A DNA stretch of 64,000 bases, taken from Zingiber officinale. Taxonomy: Eukaryota > Streptophyta > Magnoliopsida > Zingiberales > Zingiberaceae. A program made the position numbers and the translations under genes. Below the pieces are notes generated by a model. That model was given only the letters and a program-made list of their open reading frames with translations, was not told where the DNA came from and made no database searches. The DNA lies in contig NC_055987.1 in the NCBI RefSeq assembly GCF_018446385.1, positions 4,051,705-4,115,704 on the forward strand, given 5' to 3'. Positions 47,701 through 58,484 of the stretch are shown piece by piece (within the stretch, counting starts at the first letter, position 1; each line of letters begins with the position of its first letter).

Positions 47701-48578
47701 TGATCCTGTCCGAACCAGAAGTCAATAGACGCTGGGCACGTGGCGCTCCAAGGCTCGCTGATGTAGGTCTCCAACTAGTGTCGAGATGCTCCGGCTATCC
47801 TGCACAGAAGTCGAGCCGGGAAGGGGATTCCCAGCGACGACCCTCCGACGCTCAAGTCAGGTAAATCACGATGAACAAGGTGGCTCCAGAAGTCTCAGAG
47901 TACATACCCGAAAATCCCTTGTCGATGAAACCTGAGGTTCTTTATATAGAGCTGTGAAAGGTTTGGGCACGCGTACCAAGGTGCATAAGTGTCCCCTGTC
48001 CTATCCTAGGTATGCGGCTGTCAGAAAGCTTACCTGTCCTTTCCTAGGTACGCGGCTGTCAGAAAGTTTACCTGACCCATATCGCTACAGTCAAAGCATG
48101 CCCTCGATGGGACAGCAGAATCCCCTGTCACAAGATTTGGAGCATGACACACACGTGAAACCTACAGGTTGTCAGAGAAAGAAATCCTCTGGCCCTTTCC
48201 TTTGCTCCAAACTTGTAGTCCGAGCGGAAAGATACCTAAACATCCGACCGGACATCCGCAGTGGTTTACTTGTGCTTTGTGGAGACTAACAAACAGGGGT
48301 GCTTTATGACTGTGATCGGTCAAAAGGTCAGCTCGGTCCATGACCTTTTTAACTGAGCGTCGGAACCCCGATTTGACAGGGTGCCTACCAACTATAAGTG
48401 CAAACCGGCCGGACCCTTCCGGGTACTCGATTCCATCGGCCGGCCGGCAGTCCAGTCGGACCGGCCATCTATGGCCGTCCGTCCGGTCGGACCACACTCT
48501 CCTCTGGGTGGGCGGCTGTTCCGGTGACTTCCACTTGGCGTTGACTTTGCAGGGGGGCCCGCTCTTACTACCGGATCA
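47701..48578 (-). repeat. 3' LTR of the Tat element
   Basis: 878 bp, ending TACCGGATCA. A purine-rich PPT lies directly inside (GAAGGGAAGGCAAG in minus sense, 48579-48592). Relative to the other LTR it keeps a 7-base CCCAGCG segment near 47830. Confidence 0.93.
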
Positions 48579-48941
48579 CTTGCCTTCCCTTCAAGTCTAG
48601 TCGAAGGAGGCGATAGTCCGATCGATGGACTGTGAGTCTAGCCGAACGGCTCTTCCATGCTAATCTTCTCCGCCCGGTCAGCGGCAGAGGTATCCTTGAA
48701 TGAATCAATGATGGCTTTCGCCGGATCTCCTTGCGTTCTGCGCCAATCTTCGACATCAATGTCGATCATACCTTCATTAAATGCTCCGAATGATTGACTG
48801 CCACGTGGAGCAATGCCATCAGAGTACGGAGGCGGTTGCATGATATTTTGATGTGACCGAAGCAATTCGAAATAAACGGCTAGATGTATGCATTGATTCC
48901 CGTGACCTGGATCCGACGGTGGAGGCCGACCGGCCCTCACC

Positions 48942-48949
48942 CTATAAAT
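48942..48949 (+). promoter_or_regulatory. TATA box of the antisense gene
   Basis: CTATAAAT with a C/T-rich leader downstream, 257 bases before the first ATG of the antisense gene. It faces right, opposite to gag-pol. Confidence 0.6.
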
Positions 48950-49205
48950 TCTTCGTTTCCTTCTCGCCTTCACACGCCTCTGTTACCTCTACTGTTGCTC
49001 TCTGCGCTGTGGAGCTCCGGCGATCTTGTTGCTGCCTTCTGACGCTCTCCGGCGCCTTTCCTCGATTCATCTCCCCTCAGTAAGGTTTTAGGTCTCTCCT
49101 CCTTCCTTTCCGGTATCTAATCCGTATTTCTTCCCCTAGCTCGAGTCTTTGAAATTCCATTCCTTCGTCTTTGGAACTTCCTTTTTGATTTCTTCTGCCC
49201 CGATC

Positions 49206-51320
49206 ATGGCCAGTTCTTCTCATCCCGAAGAACAATCCTTAGGCCCATGGTATACTACCATGCGATCTCGTTTCGAACAACGGGATTTTGATATTTTGGC
49301 TGACAATTTCGAAATCCCCGAGGATATCGAAGTTCGCCTAGCTGGTCCTGCCGCTCGGCCACACAGACCGCCGCGCGGTGGTTTCTGTGTCTTTCGCGAC
49401 CAATTTACCGCCGGTCTGCGGTTCCCCGTCCATCCTTTTATAGCAGACGTCTGCAATTATTTTGGCGTGCCGCTCGGAAGTTTAGTACCAAACACCTTCC
49501 GTCTCCTCTGCGGCGTTGTCGCTTTGTTCAAGATTCACAACATTCCCCTCCGACCGGAGGTCTTCTTTTATTTCTATTATCCTAAGCAAGCCGAGTCGGG
49601 CACCTTTATGTTCCAAGCTCGGCCCGGTTTGGTCTTCTTCAATAAACTACCCACTTCCAATAAACATTGGAAGGACTATTATTTCTACCTCCGCCTGCCT
49701 TCCGAACCCAATGGCAAGTCGGCTACCTCCCTCCCGAATCAAGAAATTCAAGACCCGACCGGACTATCTTCACGCCGCAAATGTACTAGCCGGTCTACGG
49801 CTTGACATCAACAAGCTTCTTCACGAGGGAGTGATGTACATTTTTGGGCTGAGTCCTATACGGACCCCACTTCCAACCGGCTTCGGTAAGAACTTTGCTT
49901 TGGCACTTGCTTTAATTGCTAACTGATTTCTTTTTCTCTTCCTGCAGCTGACATCGTCATGGACTCGGTGATGGCCGGCGTTCTAAAGAGAAAGGCAGCG
50001 GCGCTGGAGGCCGTGGCAGCCAAGGAAATGAAGGTGCTGGGTATTCAGCCGGTCGGTTCTCACGAAGGAGAAAGCGGCACCCAGGCTGAATCGGCCGCTC
50101 AGGCCTCTCAACAGCAGGTGGACAGCGGAGCTACCCCCTCCAGGGAACCAACGGCCCCCGAGGAAGGGTCCGTTCGGGAGGAGGATCAGCCACTGCAAAA
50201 GAGACGCCGAGTGGAGACCCCGCTACGCTCGGCTACCTCCGCGGTCCAACCCTCTGACCGGGCCACCTCTTCTGACTGGGACGAGCTGACTGCTCCGGTC
50301 GAGGCCACTCCGGTCGACACTCTCCCCCCCGCTCGCCGTTCAGTCCAACGTTCGGCCATCCATTCGCGGTCTTCTGCGCCAGCTTCTGATCCCGGTCGGG
50401 CGATCCCTGGTCACGGCCGCACCATACGGGTTACTCTTCATCTTCCGACTGAAGAGTTGCTGCCAGAAGCTGACCGGACGACCGTGCCCGAGCACACTGT
50501 TACTTTGAAAGGGCCCCTCGCCGAGATGTGGGCCGACGCTCGGGCGCGCGTAGCACTGATCCCTCTCCAGAACTTAGCCAACAGCCACATGCAAGCGGCT
50601 ACGGGGGTAAGTTCTTCGCTGTTTTTTGTTGTTTTTTTTTTTTTTTTTTTTTTGTTTTACCTAAAATATTTCCGCTCGGCTTCTAACAACTGCGCCTTCT
50701 CGTTTCAGAGGTGGGTGGAAGAGATAGCAGTTTCCAACCGTCTGGCTATGGCGGACGAGGAGATAAGGCAACTGCGGGCAGGTGGTCCCAGCTTACTGGC
50801 CTTCCTACGGAGCTTCCAGTTCCGAGAGTCCGGCGGCGAAGAAAACAGTGATCAAGAACTCAAATCCCAGTCGGAAAAGAGAGAGACAGAGAGATAAAGA
50901 GACACAGGAAAAACACGGCCATCTCCGATCTGGAGAAGAAGAACGTGGAGGCCCGGGGCCTGGAGTTGAAGATAAAGGAGCCGATGGAGCGACTCGACCG
51001 GGAGAAGGCGGCCGCTCGGCCGACGCGGAGGAGATTGAGAATCTGAATGAGGCCCGACAAGCTCCCGGGCAACCTTCAAGGAATACCGGGATGCCGAGCC
51101 GAGCCGAGTCGCCGCTCTCCGACAAAGTTACATCCGATCGCCCGAGTTCTCGGAGAAAATTTGCGAGCGGATGTACTCGGCTTTCGACCTGGCAATTACG
51201 GCCACTATGACCTATCTGAAGTCGAAGGGCCTTCTTCCGGAGTCCACCAATATTCCAGCCGGCGATCAAGTGGAGCTCCTGAGCAACATTCCGAGGGACC
51301 TCTACGACTACATCGAGTAA
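49206..51320 (+). pseudogene. Antisense gene of the Tat element (gypsy-type transposon domain, PF04195-like), three exons
   Basis: The first exon (ATG 49206, MASSSHPEEQ) encodes the plant 'putative gypsy type transposon' domain: RFPVHPFIADVCNYFGVPLG, LVPNTFRLLCG, RPGLVFFNKLP and WKDYYFYLR. Clean introns lie at 49886-49947 (G|GTAAG..TGCAG) and 50607-50708 (GTAAG..TTTCAG), and the reading phase is kept across both. Exon 2 is low-complexity with a basic KRRRVETP patch. Exon 3 begins RWVEEIAVSNRLAMADEEIR and continues as coiled-coil-like sequence to CERMYSAFDLAIT and LLSNIPRDLYDYIE with a stop at 51320. Frameshifts near 49725 and in 50880-51060 break it. Tat elements such as Grande are known to carry an antisense gene here. 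Its function is unknown. Confidence 0.8.
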
Positions 51321-51639
51321 TTTTTGTAATTTCGCCACTCGGCTGAACATGAACCTTTTTGTACTTAGGCCACTCGACCTAAGGTTCTAATTTTAATGAA
51401 ATGCTTTCCTTTCGTGTACTCTATCTTTTTGCACTGTTCCCTGGCTAACACTTGTACGGTCCGCTCGTCTTCTATCACATCATACCTCGGGCATTCGAGG
51501 TGCATTCTTCCAGAATGAAGTGTTTTCCCCAGCTCTTCCGTCCGGCCGCATATCAATCTGGGCTGTTAGCCAGAATCGCTCGCTATAAGCCGATCCGAAC
51601 CTTTTATACCTCGAGTCCGATCGGAAAATAGCTTCGGTC

Positions 51640-52265
51640 TGACAATCGGCGGGGAATACGAATAATCGCAGTGTCGACGATATTCCGCTCGGATTATTTA
51701 TAGACGCCGGCTCGTCTCTTGATTTTTAACGACGGTGCTCGTCGGCGCGGATATTTATAGCCGGTCGGCGCGGCTCTCGATCTTTAACGACGGAGCTCGT
51801 CGGTATTCCGCTCGGAGGGTTTATAGACGCCGGCTCGTCTCTTGATTTTTAACGACGGTGCTCGTCGGCGCGGATATTTATAGCCGGTCGGCGCGGCTCT
51901 CGGGCTTTAACGCCGGAGGTCGTCGGTATTCCGCTCGGGGTTATAGACGGCGGCTCGGCTCTGGATTTTTAACGACGGTGCTCGTCGGCGCGGATATTTA
52001 TAGCCGGTCGGCGGCTCTCGATCTTTAACGGCGGAGCTCGTCGGTATTCCGCTCGGAGGGTATAGACGCCGGCTCGTCTCTTGATTTTAACGACGGTGCT
52101 CGTCGGCGCGGATATTTATAGCCGGTCGGTGCTCTCGATCTTTAACGACGGAGCTCGTCGGTATTCCGCTCGGAGGGTTTATAGACGCCGGCTCGTCTCT
52201 TGATTTTTAACGACGGTGCTCGTCGGCGCGGATATTTATAGCCGGTCGGCGCGGCTCTAAGGTTT
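51640..52265. repeat. ~120-bp tandem array of dimeric units in the Tat element
   Basis: Five units start GACG(C/G)CGGCTCG at 51703, 51826, 51946, 52065 and 52184 (spacing 123, 120, 119, 119). Each consists of two diverged ~60-bp halves. Both contain TTTAACGACGG(T/A)GCTCGTCGG, ending in GATATTTATAGCCGG or in GGGTTTATAGACGCCGG. The array lies between the ends of pol and the antisense gene. Such 3' arrays of Tat/Ogre elements are a known source of satellites. Confidence 0.9.
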
Positions 52266-52679
52266 AACGTCTGGGCTAGACGGCCGTCAAGGCTAATTTT
52301 GACACTTCCGTTCGGAGTTGCTCTTCGCCTTTCCCCCAGCTTGGATAATGCCCTCCTGGCCGCACGGCTCAGATCTACTTCATCGAGTATTTTGGCTCGG
52401 ATAATATACCTCCGTTCGAAGGGTACGGGGCCTCGATCTTCGAGCGTTCGGCTTGACCAATTTAATTCCGGGCGCGGGTTATTTGCTTACAAGTCTAACC
52501 ACATAAACCTCCCGGACGGCTCGGAGGCCTTCGATGATAATGCCTTATATTCGCTCCTTTGACTTTTCATCTCGCATTTCAAGTATTTAGTCGAAAATGA
52601 AATACACGGTGATTTAGATACACCTTTCACCCCGCCCGGTAAGGCCGGAGGTGGTTCGCGCTCCACGGTCTATCTGCCG

Positions 52680-55600
52680 TCCGTCCTCATCCTCCAGATA
52701 ATCTCCCGAGCGGAGCTTCTCGATGATTTTGAAAGGGCTGCCCATGGCGCTTCAAGCTTGCCGACGTCGCTTGACTTTCTTCCAGACGAGATCGCCGACT
52801 TGGAACGATCTGGGAATTCCGTCGGTTGTAGTTTTGCTTCATCCGTGACGGTATCAGCCGAACGGACGCCTTTGCCCTCTCCTCTTCTACCAAGTCCACT
52901 CTATGTTTCTTCGTTCGGTGTTGTCATCATCATAGTTCCGGATCCTGGCCGACTCACTTCGACCGGTATGACAGCCTCACCGCCATATACCAAATGGAAC
53001 GGTGTGACTCCGTCCCTTCTTTTGGCGTCGTTCGGATAGCCCACAAGACGCTCGGCACCTCGTCCGGCCAACTCCTCCTAAACGGTCGCGCAGAATGCGA
53101 AGAATTTTCCGGTTGGCGACTTCAGCTGACCGTTGCTCGAGGATAGGCCACGGATGTGAAATGTTGCTCAATCTCGTAGCTTTGGCACCAATCCTCCAAC
53201 ATCTTCCCCGTGCCGCCCGTTGTCGGACACCAATCGGCGAGGGATGCCGAACCGACAAATGATGTGTTGCCAAATGAATTTTTAACCATTTGCTCGGTGA
53301 TCTTGCAGCGGCTCGGCCTCCACCCACTTGGAGAAATAGTCTACCGCCACTAGTAAAATTTCCTCTGCCCGATCGCCATCGGAAATGGACCTACAATATC
53401 CATTCCCCACCGATCGAACGGACATGAGATGGTTGATGCCTTCATCTCCTCTGCCGGTCGGTGGGAGAAGTTGTGATACTTCGCATGAAAGGCATGTAGA
53501 TATTGTAAAGTTGGCCAAAAGTATCCGGCCAAAAGGATCTTCTTGGCTAACGAGCGTCCGCCCGGATGACCTCCACATGATCCTTGATGTACTTCCTGGA
53601 GGATGTAAGCTGAGTCTTCCGAGCTTACACATTTTAGCAGAGGACGCGAGAAAGCTTTCTTGTAAAGCTGATCTCCGATGAGTGTAAACCCTTCTGAGGA
53701 GCCGGGCTGCATATTCATCGGATGGTGTGGTGCCCGAACGGAGGAATTCCATAATAGGTGTCCTCCAGTCACTTGGAAACGCGAGGCCTTGCATCCGGTC
53801 GACATGCGCCACCATCAGCGTTTTTTCAATTGGCTGCTGAATGGCGATCGGCGTTATTGAGCTCGCGAGTTTGGCCAACTCATCGGCCGCCTGGTTCTCC
53901 GTTCGGGGAATCTTCTGAATAAGCACCTCTCGGAAAGTAGCTTTGAGTTCCTCAAAGGCCTCAGCGTAGAGTTTAAGCCGAACACAGTTGATTTCAAAGG
54001 TGCCGGAAAGTTGCTGAGCGGCCAACTGTGAATCCGAATAGAGAGTTACCCGACCGGCCCCCACATGTCGTGCCGCCTGTAATCCAGCTATAAGGGCCTC
54101 ATACTCTGCCTCATTGTTGGTGGCCTTGTAGTCCAGCCGGACAGATAGGTACATCTTTTCTTCTTGCGGTGAGATAAGTAATATCCCAATCCCGCTTCCG
54201 AGTCGAGTGGAAGACCCATCCACATATATCTTCCACAGAACTTCCGGCTCGGGCCTCTGCACTTCGGTCACAAAATCAGCCAAGGATTGGGCTTTAATCG
54301 CCGAGCGGGGCTGGTACTGGATGTCAAACTCGCTTAATTCTGTCGTCCACTTGATAAGCCGTCCGGACGCTTCTGGATTCAACAGGACTCTTCCGAGTGG
54401 ACTGTTCGTCCGGACAATGATTGTGTGGGCCAAGAAATACGGTCGAAGGCGCCGAGCGGCTAGAACCAATGCAAAGGCCAACTTCTCGAGCCCGGTGTAG
54501 CGAGATTCAGCATCTCGCCCTCACAAGTGCTGAGCCTACAGCATGTTCAGTTGACGACAAATACATATACAGTGACTCACCTCCGATCGGCTTGGCCAGT
54601 ACAGGCAGGGAATTCAGATATGTTTTCAACTCTTCAAATGCTCGGTCACACTCTTCGTTCCACTGGAACTTAGTAGCCTGCGTAGGATCTTGAAGAATGG
54701 CAGGCTCCGGTCGGCGGTTTTGGAGATGAATCGACAAAGCGGTTATCCGACCGGTCAACCGTTGCACTTCCCTTGTGTTTCGGGAGGAAGCATGTCTTGC
54801 GAGCTTTCACCTTGTTGGGATTTGCTTCATCCCCGCTCGGTCACTATATACCCCAAGAAACGCCCTCCTTTAGCTCTGAACAGGCATTTCTGGGGATTTC
54901 GCTTGACTCTATATTTGCGCAATGTTCGGAAGGTTTCTTCCATATCCTTGAAAAGATCGGCCGCTCGGACGGATTTGATAAGAATGTCGTCCACGTAAAC
55001 TTCCAGGTTCCGCCCGATCTGCTCCTTGAATACCTTGTTCATCAAGCGCTGATAGGTGGCCCCGGCATTCTTCAATCCGAACGGCATCACATTGTAGCAA
55101 TATGTGCCGTCGGACGTTACGAAGCTCACCTTTTCTTGATCTTCGCGGGCGAGCGGTACCTGGTGATAGCCCTGGTAGGCGTCGAGCATGCAAATTAACT
55201 CACAGCCGGCCGTAGAGTCCACCAGCTGATCTATCCGGGGCAGAGGATAAAAATCTTTGGGACATGCTTTGTTTAAGTCCCGAAAGTCAATGCAAACTCG
55301 CCACTTGCCGCCCGGCTTGGAGACCAATACCACGTTGGCTAGCCAGCTCGGGAACTGCACCTCGCGTATGTGGCCGGCCTCCAGAAGTTTCTCTACTTCC
55401 GCCCGGATTATGGCATTCTGCTCGGCGCTAAAATCTCTTTTTTTCTGCTTCACTGGCCGAGCGTCAGGTCGGACATGCAACTCATGTTGCGCTAGGCTCG
55501 GCGAAATTCCGGGCAACTCGTGTGTCGACCAAACAAAGACATCATGATTTTGCTGGAGGCATTGGATCAGCTTCTTCTTCTGTTTTTCCTCTAGATCCGA

Positions 55601-56130
55601 GGCGATGAAAGTGGTGGCCTCCGATCGGGTCGGATGGATCTGAACTTCCTCCTTTTCATCATAAATTAAAGCAGGAGGTTTCTCGGTTATGGCGTGTACC
55701 TCGATTCGGGGGGCCTTCCGAGCGGAAGAAGCTTCTGCTCGGATCATCTCTATATAGCATCGCCGAGCTGCTAGTTGATCTCCACGCACTTCTCCCCGGG
55801 AAATTTTATCTTTGGTGGAAGGTTGAGACAACCGCTCGGAATTACGCCGTCCCAAAATGACGCGTTGTAGGATGAGGAGAGTCAACCACCACAGTTTGTT
55901 GTCTGGTCCTCTGGCTCTTCTCCCGGTGTGGCCGGATTTGTCCGGTGAACTTCATTGCCCGTAAACCGTAGAGCGGGGTCGTCATGGGCATCAGCTCGAT
56001 CAATTTGATCGAACGCCTTCTTGAATAGTATGTTGACCGAGCTCCTGTCAACAAATATGCGGTGAATGGTGTAATTTGCTATTACCGCTTTAATGAGCGG
56101 TAGCGTCGTGGGTACTTCTACTCCTTCCAA
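52680..56130 (-). pseudogene. Tat pol remnant (PR, RT, RNase H, aRNase H, integrase)
   Basis: PR (56130-55885) reads IFVDRSSVNILF, so the catalytic D-S/T-G triad is lost. RT (55600-54800) is open and complete, with WRVCIDFRDLNKACPKD, LDAYQGYHQVPL, MPFGLKNAGATYQRLMN and YVDDIL. The connection/RNase H part (54767-54507) is in another frame. The archaeal-type RNase H (54290-53860) keeps its four acidic residues (VDGSS, EAEYEA, SDSQL, ADELA). Integrase begins HQGSCGGHPG, GYFWPTL and has WGMDIVGPFP and DYFSKWVEA (53700-53290), then breaks at 53282. Its distal part is shifted (53327-52680). Without an active protease and integrase the copy cannot move alone. Confidence 0.9.
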
Positions 56131-56172
56131 GTCTCGGGCCGAAAGTGATTTCGGTCCACTTGCCGCTCTTGG

Positions 56173-57557
56173 CTACTGACCGTATGGATCTGCGCCGACG
56201 CCTGCCTTTCTTGCTCGGTTGGAGTCTCCTCCGGTCGGCCCACCAGCAATAACGTTGATTTCGCCCCGAGAAGTATTGCTCCTGTTTTCTTCCTCCCGAG
56301 TGGATGGTCGGGACCGTTCCCTGGACGTCCGGCGACTCTCCTGTCTTGGGGATCTATGCCGATCGGACGTATGGTGATGTCGCCTCTCTATGCGGGTCCG
56401 GTCGGCTTCCTGGGTCCTTTGCCTCGTGTTGAGGGGAGGAGACCGTCGTTCGGCTCTCCGGGGAACAGGATTGGACACAAAGGGAAGGCTTCGGCAATCC
56501 CTCGTGTTGTGCGTATCCGTTTGGTGGAATTTGCAGAACATTGGGGTCCACCTCTTCTTTGACTTGGGCCGAGCGGCAGCCACTTCTTGTACGTGCGATC
56601 TGGTGTGGGGAGATCGAATTGCTTCAGCCCTTGGTCCTTTAGGTGGTTGCTGAGCGGAGTGCTGCTTCCGCTCGGCATGAACAAGTGCACGCTCGGTTGG
56701 AGCTTCTTTTTTCCGAGCGGCTTGCGCTTCTTCCACGTTTATGTATTCGTTGGCCCGATGTAGCATGTGATCATAGTCTCGGGGCGGCTTTCGGATGAGC
56801 GACCTGAAGAAGTCCCCATCAACAAGGCCTTGTGTGAAGGCGTTCATCATCGTTTCCGATGTGGCTGTTGGGATGTCCATCGCCACTTGGTTGAATCGCT
56901 GGATGTAAGCTCGAAGCGATTCCTTTGGCTCTTGTTTGATGGCGAACAAGCTAACGCTTGTTTTCTGATAACGCCGACTGCTGGCGAAGTGGTGGAGGAA
57001 GGCCGTTCGGAAGTCCTTGAAGCTTGTGATGGATCCGTCCGGCAGCCTACGGAACCACCGCTGAGCCGATCCCGAGAGCGTGGTAAGGAAGACTCGGCAC
57101 TTCACTCCATCAGTGTATTGGTGGAGCGTGGCGGTATTATCAAACTTACCCAAATGATCATCCGGGTCCGTTGTTCCATTATACTCGCCGATCGTAGGGG
57201 GCACGTAGTGCTTGGGCAGAGGATCTCGCAGAATGGCTTCCGAAAATTGGCGGTTGGTCCGCTCGGGAGATGAGTCCGTCCGGGGGGCTTTCCCTTTTCT
57301 GTCATCCCGCCTTGGCATTTCGTCTGAAGAGGAGCCTCTATCTCTCCGAGTTGGTGCTGCTTCAGGGGTGCGAAGAATGCGACGGTGGCTGGAGGTGCTT
57401 CCGCTCGGCCCCCCGACGCGGACGTTGCTTGTTGCTCCGCCCGCTCGGCGGATGCTTTTTGCTTTTGCTCAACGAGTTTGGCGGCCCTTATCTCGACCAG
57501 AGCGTCGAGTTCCTCCCTTGAAAGCGTCACCGTGTGCTGTCGTCCAGCCTCGTCCAT
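56173..57557 (-). pseudogene. Tat gag, one frameshift
   Basis: The reading begins at the ATG at 57557 (MDEAGRQHTVTLSREELD), with a Gln/Glu/Ala-rich helix. It changes frame near 57310 and then continues open to 56173 as a typical Retrotrans_gag domain: YNGTTDPDDHLGKF, LTTLSGSAQRWFRRLPDGSI, FRTAFLHHFASSR, IKQEPKESLRAYIQRF and AFTQGLVDGDFFRSL. A C-x2-H-type knuckle (CKFHQTDTHNTRDC) and an Arg/Ser-rich tail follow. It would form the capsid and bind the RNA. A single frameshift near the N-terminus separates it from an intact frame. Confidence 0.9.
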
Positions 57558-57584
57558 TGTCTATGCTCGGATGCAGGAGCGTTC

Positions 57585-57600
57585 CCACAGACGGCGCCAA
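57585..57600 (-). other. Primer binding site of the Tat element
   Basis: Minus-strand TTGGCGCCGTCTGTGGG, two bases inside the 5' LTR. TGGCGCCGTCTGTGGGAA is the usual primer site of many plant Tat-type elements (family knowledge). Confidence 0.8.
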
Positions 57601-57602
57601 TT

Positions 57603-58484
57603 TGATCCTGTCCGAACCAGAAGTCAATAGACGCTGGGCACGTGGCGCTCCAAGGCTCGCTGATGTAGGTCTCCAACTAGTGTCGAGATGCTCCGGCTAT
57701 CCTGCACAGAAGTCGAGCCGGGAAGGGGATTCACGACCCTCCGACGCTCAAGTCGGGTAAATCACGATGAACAAGGTGGCTCCAGAAGTCTCAGAGTACA
57801 TACCCGAAAATCCCTTGTCGATGAAACCTGAGGTTCTTTATATAGAGCTGTGAAAGGTTTGGGCACGCGTACCAAGGTGCATAAGTGTCCCCTGTCCTAT
57901 CCTAGGTATGCGGCTGTCAGAAAGCTTACCTGTCCTTTCCTAGGTACGCGGCTGTCAGAAAGTTTACCTGACCCATATCGCTATAGCCAAAGCATGCCCT
58001 CGATGGGACAGCAGCAACCCCTGTCACAAGATTTGGAGCATGCAACACACGTGAAACCTACAGGTTTGAAGAGAAGAAATCCTCCGGCCCTTTCCTTTGC
58101 TCCAAACTTGTAGTCCGAGCGGAAAGATACCTAAACATCCGACCGGACATCCGCAGTGGTTTACTTGTGCTTTGTGGAGACTAACAAACAGGGGTGCTTT
58201 ATGACTGTGATCGGTCAAAAGGTCAGCTCGGTCCATGACCTTTTTAACTGAGCGTCGGAACCCCGATTTGACAGGGTGCCTACCAACTATAAGTGCAAAC
58301 CGGCCGGACCCTTCCGGGTACTCGATTCCATCGGCCGGCCGGCCGGAAGTCCAGTCGGACCGGCCATCTATGGCCGTCCGTCCGGTCGGACCACACTCTC
58401 CTCTGGGTGGGCGGCTGCTCCGGTGACTTCCACTTGGCGTTGACTTTGCAAGAGAAGGGGGGGCCCGCTCTTACTACCGGATCA
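57603..58484 (-). repeat. 5' LTR of the Tat element
   Basis: 882 bp. It aligns end to end with 47701-48578. Differences include loss of CCCAGCG, an extra GGCC in the GGCCGGCC run near 58332, and an extra AGAGAA near 58451. Confidence 0.93.

Larger units (their letters stand above)
47701..58484 (-). mobile_element. Tat-lineage Ty3/gypsy retrotransposon nested in the Angela LTR
   Basis: A complete 10784-bp element flanked by GGATG (47696-47700 and 58485-58489). LTRs of 878 bp (47701-48578) and 882 bp (57603-58484) are bounded by TGATCC/GGATCA and differ by about ten substitutions and a few indels by eye. Gag-pol runs on the minus strand. A second, archaeal-type RNase H with DGSS, NNEAEYEAL, YSDSQL and ADELAKLAS is diagnostic of Tat (family knowledge). 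A plus-strand gene lies between pol and the 3' LTR. Frameshifts in gag, PR, RNase H and integrase make this copy non-autonomous. Confidence 0.95.

Noticed and set aside
49983-51350. Minus-strand frames opposite the antisense gene
   Set aside because: They lack any gag-pol or other domain, while the plus strand has domain, introns and phase continuity.
51640-52265. CRISPR-like array
   Set aside because: The units are contiguous tandem repeats without unique spacers, inside a plant retrotransposon.
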